A DNA stretch of 64,000 nucleotides, taken from Snodgrassella alvi wkB2 (GTDB lineage: Bacteria; Pseudomonadota; Gammaproteobacteria; Burkholderiales; Neisseriaceae). Positions 58,732 through 64,000 of the stretch are shown one piece after another (the first letter of the stretch is position 1; the number at the start of each line of letters is the position of its first letter). A model generated the notes under the pieces. It was not told the origin of the DNA. It worked only from the letters and a program-made list of their open reading frames with translations, and made no database searches. The stretch covers positions 2,320,894 to 2,384,893 of the forward strand of contig NZ_CP007446.1 of assembly GCF_000600005.1 (NCBI RefSeq). Direction: 5' to 3'. The translations under genes and the position numbers were made by a program.

Positions 58732-59007
58732 TTATTTTTTAGCCTTCTTATCAGCCAAATGGCCCTTGAAGGTACGGGTCAATGAGAACTCACCCAACTT
58801 ATGACCAACCATGTTATCGCTGATAAATACAGGCACGTGGGTACGGCCGTTGTGTACAGCAATGGTCAGACCGATAAAATCAGGCAGAATAGTGGAACGA
58901 CGTGACCAGGTTTTAATCGGGCGTTTGTCGTTATTAGCACGAGCCGCATCGACCTTTTTCAGTAAATGCAGGTCGACATATGGGCCTTTTTTTAATGAAC
59001 GAGCCAT
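58732..59007 (-). CDS. rpsS: 30S ribosomal protein S19
   Basis: A 91-residue S19 ([19 protein letters not shown]), which pairs with S13 in the 30S head. [16 protein letters not shown] is typical. It is five bases after rplB and ten before rplV. Confidence 0.98.
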   Translation of the reverse strand: MARSLKKGPYVDLHLLKKVDAARANNDKRPIKTWSRRSTILPDFIGLTIAVHNGRTHVPVFISDNMVGHKLGEFSLTRTFKGHLADKKAKK

Positions 59008-59012
59008 ATCAG

Positions 59013-59849
59013 TTAACCTTTATTTGAGTAACGGCGGCGAACAATCATATTGTTCGTGCGTTTATTACGACGAGTACGATAGCCTTTAGTCGGTGTACCC
59101 CATGGGCTAACCGGTTCACGAGCTTCACCTGTACGACCTTCACCACCACCATGCGGGTGGTCAACCGGGTTCATCACAACACCGCGTACGGTCGGACGAA
59201 TGCCACGCCAGCGTTTAGCACCGGCTTTACCCAATTTTTGCAGGCTTTGTTCTTCATTGCCTACTTCACCAATGGTGGCACGGCAGTCAACATGAATTTT
59301 ACGTACTTCACCTGAACGCAGACGCAGCTGTGCATATACGCCTTCTTTTGCCAGCAATACAGCAGATGCACCGGCTGAACGGGCAATCTGTGCGCCTTTA
59401 CCCGGTTTCATTTCGATACAATGAAGAGTTGTACCTACCGGAATATTGCGGATTGGCAGATTATTACCAGCTTTAATTGCAGCTTCAGAACCGGAAACCA
59501 ATACGGCACCTACCTGAACATTACGCGGCGCAATAATGTAACGGCGTTCACCATCTGCAAAACACAATAACGCAATATGAGCGGTACGGTTCGGATCGTA
59601 CTCAATACGTTCTACTTTAGCAGCGATACCGTCTTTATCATTACGTTTAAAGTCAACAATACGGTAATGGTGTTTGTGACCACCACCTTTATGACGGGTT
59701 GTAATGCGTCCGCCGTGATTACGACCGGCAGTTGAAGACTGTTTTTCTAATAATGGTGCATGGGGTGCACCTTTATGCAAGCCTTCCGCAACCACGCGTA
59801 CCATTCCGCGACGGCCAGCAGAAGTCGGCTTCATTTTAACAATAGCCAT
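59013..59849 (-). CDS. rplB: 50S ribosomal protein L2
   Basis: A 278-residue L2, one of the largest and most conserved ribosomal proteins, needed for peptidyl transfer. The [14 protein letters not shown] stretch with the key His is near residue 226. An N-terminal globular domain starts [15 protein letters not shown]. Five bases after rplW. Confidence 0.98.
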   Translation of the reverse strand: MAIVKMKPTSAGRRGMVRVVAEGLHKGAPHAPLLEKQSSTAGRNHGGRITTRHKGGGHKHHYRIVDFKRNDKDGIAAKVERIEYDPNRTAHIALLCFADGERRYIIAPRNVQVGAVLVSGSEAAIKAGNNLPIRNIPVGTTLHCIEMKPGKGAQIARSAGASAVLLAKEGVYAQLRLRSGEVRKIHVDCRATIGEVGNEEQSLQKLGKAGAKRWRGIRPTVRGVVMNPVDHPHGGGEGRTGEAREPVSPWGTPTKGYRTRRNKRTNNMIVRRRYSNKG

Positions 59850-59854
59850 AGTGC

Positions 59855-60169
59855 TTATTCCTTATCTGCAGAAGCGGCAGCAGATTCAATATCCAGCTCC
59901 TGTCCAGCCGCCAGGCTGACATAAGCTTTCTTAACATCGCTGCGCTTACCGATGGTACGGCCAAAACGTTTGTTTTTGCCTTTAATGATGGTTGTGGCTA
60001 CAGAATCCACTTTCACATTAAATAATAGTTCCACTGCTGCCTTAATTTCAGGTTTAGTGGCATTCGGCAATACTCTAAACGTCATCTGGTTGCGTTTTTC
60101 AGCCAGCATGTTGCTTTTTTCGGAAACAACAGGAGCCAAGAGCACTTGCATTAAACGTTGTTGATTCAT
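59855..60169 (-). CDS. rplW: 50S ribosomal protein L23
   Basis: A 104-residue L23 beginning [19 protein letters not shown]. An upstream in-frame ATG at 60175 lies only two bases after GAGGAG, whereas ATG 60169 has correct spacing and overlaps the rplD stop as ATGA, so the latter is chosen. The protein sits at the tunnel exit and binds trigger factor. Confidence 0.96.
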   Translation of the reverse strand: MNQQRLMQVLLAPVVSEKSNMLAEKRNQMTFRVLPNATKPEIKAAVELLFNVKVDSVATTIIKGKNKRFGRTIGKRSDVKKAYVSLAAGQELDIESAAASADKE

Positions 60170-60786
60170 ACCCATTGCTCCTCAAGTTGTGCAACTGCTG
60201 CTTTGGTAAGCACCACTTTCTTAAAGCGTAACAGATTGTACGGATCAGTTTGCTGTGCTTCCAGAACCAGTACATTCGGCAGGTTGCGGCTAGACAAGTA
60301 AACGTTTTCATCCAGCTGTTTGGTAATGAACAATACCTGCTCCATACCCAGATTTTTAACCTGTTCAGCAAATGCTTTGGTTTTAGGAGTAGCAGCAGAT
60401 AATTCATCAATTACAAACAGGCGTTCATCGCGTACCAGCTGAGACAGAATGGCTGCCATACCCGCACGGTACATCTTACGATTTACTTTCTGGGTAAAGT
60501 TTTCATCTGGTTTATTCGGAAACGCACGACCACCACTGCGCCACAGCGGAGAAGATGTCATACCAGAACGGGCACGGCCGGTTCCTTTCTGACGCCATGG
60601 TTTTTTAGTGGAGTGTTTTACTTCGGCACGGGTTAACTGTGAACGGTTACCGGAACGGGCATTAGCCAGAAAAGCTGTAACCAGCTGGTGAACCAGATCT
60701 TCATTGTATTCACGTGCAAACAATGCGTCAGACGCAGCAACTGCACCTGCAACCTGACCCTGAGCATCAATTAATTTCAGTTCCAT
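60166..60786 (-). CDS. rplD: 50S ribosomal protein L4
   Basis: A 206-residue L4 with the extended loop ([21 protein letters not shown], trimmed to its family core GTGRARSG) reaching the exit tunnel. In E. coli L4 represses the S10 operon by transcription attenuation and translation. The rplC leader here has hairpins that could serve a similar purpose. It overlaps both neighbours by one and four bases. Confidence 0.98.
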   Translation of the reverse strand: MELKLIDAQGQVAGAVAASDALFAREYNEDLVHQLVTAFLANARSGNRSQLTRAEVKHSTKKPWRQKGTGRARSGMTSSPLWRSGGRAFPNKPDENFTQKVNRKMYRAGMAAILSQLVRDERLFVIDELSAATPKTKAFAEQVKNLGMEQVLFITKQLDENVYLSSRNLPNVLVLEAQQTDPYNLLRFKKVVLTKAAVAQLEEQWV

Positions 60787-61430
60787 TACGCACCTACCTT
60801 CACGCTCGGACGCACGACAACGTCGCTGTTAACCGCACCGGGCACCGCACCTTTTACCAGCAATAACTGACGTTCGGTGTCTACGCGTACGATTTCCAGA
60901 TTCTGAATGGTGGACTTAACGTTACCGTACTGTCCGGCCATACGTTTACCACGGAATACGCGACCCGGATCCTGTGCCATACCGGTTGAACCAGGCACAC
61001 GATGAGAGCGTGAGTTACCGTGAGAAGCACGCTGAGAACCAAAATTGTGACGTTTGATGGTGCCAGAAAAACCTTTACCTTTACTGGTACCAGTGACATC
61101 AATTAACTGACCTGCTGCAAAAATGCCGACATTGATTTCAGCACCGGCAGACAATTCAGCCAGTTTTTCTTCAGAAACAGCAAATTCAACCAAACCACGA
61201 CCGGCTTCAACACCTGCCTTGGCAAAATGACCTGCCTGTGCCTTGCTTACGCGATTGGCTTTTTTCTGACCAAAAGTTACCTGTACGGCAGTGTAGCCGT
61301 CAGTAGCTTCGGATTTGAGTTGAGTGACGCGATTAGCAGACATATCCAGTACAGTTACCGGAACTGATGCGCCGTTCTCATCGAACACGCGCGTCATGCC
61401 TACTTTGCGCCCAACCAGACCTAAAGTCAT
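60786..61430 (-). CDS. rplC: 50S ribosomal protein L3
   Basis: A 214-residue L3 ([20 protein letters not shown]). Its central loop points to the peptidyl-transferase centre. The glutamine methylated in E. coli is in [12 protein letters not shown]. It is the first gene of the ribosomal cluster in this window. rpsJ, normally directly upstream, is missing here. A Shine-Dalgarno AAAGGAAAT precedes the ATG. Confidence 0.98.
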   Translation of the reverse strand: MTLGLVGRKVGMTRVFDENGASVPVTVLDMSANRVTQLKSEATDGYTAVQVTFGQKKANRVSKAQAGHFAKAGVEAGRGLVEFAVSEEKLAELSAGAEINVGIFAAGQLIDVTGTSKGKGFSGTIKRHNFGSQRASHGNSRSHRVPGSTGMAQDPGRVFRGKRMAGQYGNVKSTIQNLEIVRVDTERQLLLVKGAVPGAVNSDVVVRPSVKVGA

Positions 61431-61450
61431 AGTTATTTCCTTTTATAAAG

Positions 61451-61473
61451 GGACCAATTACGATTGATTGGCC
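61451..61473 (-). promoter_or_regulatory. second leader hairpin of rplC
   Basis: CCAAT (61454-61458) pairs with ATTGG (61467-61471), extended by GG/CC with a bulge. It lies between the promoter-proximal hairpin and the rplC Shine-Dalgarno sequence. It could form a leader structure with L4-type control. Confidence 0.35.
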
Positions 61474-61480
61474 TCGCACA

Positions 61481-61515
61481 AATAAAGAATCTTGCCGACG
61501 TAAAATCGGCAAGAT
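61481..61515 (-). terminator. hairpin at the start of the rplC leader
   Basis: ATCTTGCCGA (61489-61498) and TCGGCAAGAT (61506-61515) form a 10-bp perfect stem with a 7-base loop. On the minus strand it is followed by TCTTTATTTG. It lies 145 bases after the rsgA stop and about 60 bases before the rplC ATG. It may terminate rsgA, act as an attenuator in the rplC leader, or form the 5' end of the rplC mRNA. Confidence 0.6.
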
Positions 61516-61519
61516 GGCG

Positions 61520-61549
61520 ATAGTATCATGTTTACTCTGCATGAATCAA
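61520..61549 (-). promoter_or_regulatory. predicted rplC (S10-type) promoter
   Basis: Minus strand TTGATT (61544-61549), 18 bases, then TGA-TACTAT with TACTAT at 61520-61525 forms an extended -10 promoter. The predicted start (around 61513-61518) falls inside or at the edge of the 61489-61515 hairpin. Confidence 0.55.
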
Positions 61550-61659
61550 TTTTTTATGCAAGTAAAGCACGGATTTTTAGATAAAAAAACAACGTTTATG
61601 CCTTATACATGACTATTAGTCTGGATTTCGGGTATTTTTACTCTGCCTGAATATAAATA

Positions 61660-62544
61660 TTATCTGGTTAATTCATCAGTAATACTTTGCAGAAACTGAA
61701 GTCGTTCAGGCTTCAGTTTCCCGTCAGCCGCAGCCTGTTTCAGCGCACAGCCCGGTTCCTGACGATGAGTACAATTATGAAAACGGCACTCCCCGATATA
61801 CTGACGCATATCAGGGAAATAATGCAGCAGATTACTAACTGACAAATGATGTAAGCCAAATGCCTGCAATCCGGGCGAATCAATAAGCTGACTGTGTGCA
61901 TCCAGATCATATAATTGCGCATGAGTCGTGGTGTGACGACCTGAATCCAGTGCCGCTGAGATATCACCTACCCGTGCCTGTTCATTACCCAGCAATGCAT
62001 TGGTTAAAGTTGATTTACCCATACCTGACTGACCTAACAGGATTGCCCGCTCTCCCTGTAAATACTGACGCAGCTCAGCCACATTATATAAGGCACTAAT
62101 ATTGATTACCTGATAACCCAGACTTTGATAAAAGGCCAATTTTTCGAGCCAAAGCTTATTTTGTAGTAAATCTGCTTTATTTAATACAATCAGTGGCGGT
62201 ATATCCGCAGCCTCTGCAGCCAGTAATGCACGCTGCAATAATAATTCACTGGGAGTCGGTACAGCAGCCAGTACGATTAGCATAAGGGTAACATTGGCCG
62301 CAATAAGTTTACTGCGCGTAGCATCCTGCCGGTAAAGCAGGCTGCGCCGGGGTAAATAATCCTCAATTACAGCCTGCTGCTGATTGATATGACTAATATG
62401 GACTTCATCACCACAAGCAAAATCAACTCTTTTCTTTCGCGTAGTGGCTTCATAAGTTTTACCCGCATGTGTGCGCACCATGAAGCGGCGCCCGAAACTG
62501 GTAATAATCTGTGCTGTTAATAATTCATTCGCAGGCTGTGCCAT
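61660..62544 (-). CDS. rsgA: ribosome small-subunit-dependent GTPase A
   Basis: A circularly permuted GTPase aiding late 30S maturation (294 aa, normal). N-terminal OB domain, then NKADLL (G4), GQSGMGKST (G1) and DSPG (G3). A C-terminal zinc finger with C-H-x-C elements is formed by CRFHNCTHRQEPGC. It begins two bases after the M48 protease stop, so the two are co-transcribed. Confidence 0.95.
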   Translation of the reverse strand: MAQPANELLTAQIITSFGRRFMVRTHAGKTYEATTRKKRVDFACGDEVHISHINQQQAVIEDYLPRRSLLYRQDATRSKLIAANVTLMLIVLAAVPTPSELLLQRALLAAEAADIPPLIVLNKADLLQNKLWLEKLAFYQSLGYQVINISALYNVAELRQYLQGERAILLGQSGMGKSTLTNALLGNEQARVGDISAALDSGRHTTTHAQLYDLDAHSQLIDSPGLQAFGLHHLSVSNLLHYFPDMRQYIGECRFHNCTHRQEPGCALKQAAADGKLKPERLQFLQSITDELTR

Positions 62545-62546
62545 TC

Positions 62547-63833
62547 TCAGGCTGCCTTTACGGCTGTTTGTAATGCCGCAATACGTTCCCGTGCTCCCGG
62601 ATGCGAATCATAAAACCGCGAATACCATATATCGCTAACCAGACTGGAGGCATTAGTACGATAAAGTTTGGTTAAAGCATGAATCAGATCATCGGCATTT
62701 GCATATTTTGCTGCAAAACGGTCTGCTTCAAATTCATTTTTACGGGACAAAACACTCGACAATGGTGAAAACGGAAAAGTAAATACAGGCAGTACAAGCA
62801 TAAATAATAATAAAGCCATAGCATGACTGACTTCATGCACACCCAGACCAGTATAAAAACCAGTCTGAGGTAATAGCCAGCCCAAAACAGCAAAAACAAT
62901 TAAAGCCAGTATAAAAGTAACAATCATTTGTTTGAATACATGTTTGTGGGCAAAATGACCTAACTCATGAGCCAGTACAGCCTCAACCTCACTTATCTGC
63001 ATATCTTTCAGTAAGGTATCAAAAAATACAATGCGCTTATGTTTCCCCAGACCGGTAAAATAAGCATTACCATGCCCGCTGCGTCTGGAGCCATCCATTA
63101 CAAAAATACCATCACTCTGAAAACCAGTACGCTGCAACAAGTTTTCAATCCGGGTTCGCAATGCATCATCTTTCAATAGTTCAAATTTATTGAAAAGCGG
63201 CGCAATCCATTTTGGAAAAGCCCACATCAGCAACAAGGAAAAACTGACCCATACCAGCCATACAGCCAGCCACCATGCGCCACCAAACCAGTTTGCTGCA
63301 ATCAGAATCCGCATCAGCCAGAGAATAATATACAGTAAGGGCAAGCCAACAATAATGGCTAAAAGACTACCTTTAAACTGATCAGCAATAAAAGTAGCCA
63401 TGGTCATTTTGTTAAAGCCAAATTTTGCCTCCAGACAAAAACTGCGGTACCAGGCGATCGGCCAGCCAAGAATCATATTAACCAAAGCAAACAGACCAAT
63501 AAGCACAATTCCCTGTGCAATATCGTGCTGCACCCATTTCTGACTTAAATGCGCTAATAGATCAAGACCGCCACCAAGTGTGAATATTAGCAATAAGAAT
63601 GCCTGAAACAGAATTTCATAACGAGCCAGACGCTGCTTGGCCAAAGTATAATCCGCTGCTTTTTGATGCTCTGCCAGAGACACACTTTGCACAAAAGCCG
63701 CTGGAACATGGCTACGATGTGCCAGTACAGCTTTACTTTGGCGAACAGAAAGATATAACTGACCACATATGCTGCAGATGAAAAATAATAAAAACAATAT
63801 ATAAATCGTTTGGGCAGAAAAATAAAACACCAT
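62547..63833 (-). CDS. M48 family membrane metallopeptidase (Ste24-like)
   Basis: A 428-residue integral membrane zinc protease with several hydrophobic segments. Zinc ligands are H289 and H293 in HELGH, with E290 catalytic, and E369 in NEFEAD. The family resembles CAAX prenyl protease Ste24, although bacteria lack its classic substrates, so a general membrane-protein quality-control role is more likely. It is coupled to rsgA. The stop region (AAGGCAGCCTGAG) resembles an uptake sequence by chance. Confidence 0.9.
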   Translation of the reverse strand: MVFYFSAQTIYILFLLFFICSICGQLYLSVRQSKAVLAHRSHVPAAFVQSVSLAEHQKAADYTLAKQRLARYEILFQAFLLLIFTLGGGLDLLAHLSQKWVQHDIAQGIVLIGLFALVNMILGWPIAWYRSFCLEAKFGFNKMTMATFIADQFKGSLLAIIVGLPLLYIILWLMRILIAANWFGGAWWLAVWLVWVSFSLLLMWAFPKWIAPLFNKFELLKDDALRTRIENLLQRTGFQSDGIFVMDGSRRSGHGNAYFTGLGKHKRIVFFDTLLKDMQISEVEAVLAHELGHFAHKHVFKQMIVTFILALIVFAVLGWLLPQTGFYTGLGVHEVSHAMALLLFMLVLPVFTFPFSPLSSVLSRKNEFEADRFAAKYANADDLIHALTKLYRTNASSLVSDIWYSRFYDSHPGARERIAALQTAVKAA

Positions 63834-64000
63834 AAAAATACTTTGTACCTGAAAATAATCATTTTAACGGAGTTTATCTGTTACTGGCTAAAAAGTGACT
63901 GAATAAACATCCTTCTATTTAAAATTAACATGATTATTTGACTGAATAATATATTATTACCGTATGTTGTCTTGTGATAATATCCGAAACTACTTACAGC
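63834..64000. other. window end, upstream of the M48 gene
   Basis: About 170 AT-rich bases with no gene seen. The M48-rsgA promoter should be here. The window ends before any further coding region can be identified. Confidence 0.4.

Noticed and set aside
62545-62560. Uptake-sequence-like word at the M48 gene stop
   Set aside because: Only a 10-11 of 12 match to the Kingella-type dialect, and explained by the codons for a C-terminal Lys-Ala-Ala-stop. Not counted as a DUS.

Overview
The window looks like chromosomal DNA of an AT-rich member of the Neisseriaceae (Betaproteobacteria). This rests on gene order and product similarity seen by eye: infA between secY and rpmJ, a dusB-fis-purH unit, pyrB-pyrI with an attenuator, a glutathione-dependent formaldehyde pathway, and several LOS-type family 25 glycosyltransferases. 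A bee-gut symbiont such as Snodgrassella is my best guess. It is an inference, since no 16S or database comparison was possible.

Layout. 0.2-8.2 kb: a stand-alone condensation-domain-like acyltransferase, adhC-fghA (formaldehyde oxidation), the pyrBI operon with a 20-codon leader peptide and an intrinsic terminator, and priA. 8.2-11.7 kb: a DxD glycosyltransferase, a luciferase-like monooxygenase and the Ser/Thr symporter sstT. 12.0-31.4 kb: an accessory cell-surface glycan region. It holds seven further predicted glycosyltransferases of several families (including a sialyltransferase-29-like one), three paralogues of an unrecognised glycosyltransferase-like family, msbA, a decayed GT2 gene, rmlB-rmlA-rmlC without rmlD, and a 1275-residue methyltransferase/RgpF/HAD fusion. 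This region is AT-rich with long non-coding gaps, as expected of horizontally variable LOS/capsule loci.

31.6-48 kb: core genes. These are rmuC and ampG; a compact five-gene unit dusB-fis-purH-tauE-MBL; dxs; rlmH-rsfS-nadD-carbonic anhydrase; a purine permease; miaB with a small exported protein. 48-61.4 kb: the S10-spc-alpha ribosomal protein supercluster, 28 genes from rplC to rplQ on the minus strand, with rpsJ absent from its usual place ahead of rplC. 61.6-63.8 kb: rsgA and an M48 membrane protease.

How it fits together. The glycosyltransferases, dTDP-sugar genes and MsbA would together build and export a variable lipooligosaccharide or related glycan. The most unusual items are the fusion protein at 27.5-31.4 kb, the three-paralogue family, the multi-lesion GT2 pseudogene, and three RNA-level elements: the pyrB leader, the rpsQ-rplN structured spacer, and the promoter/hairpin overlap ahead of rplC. 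No tRNA, rRNA, CRISPR array, IS element or prophage was recognised.
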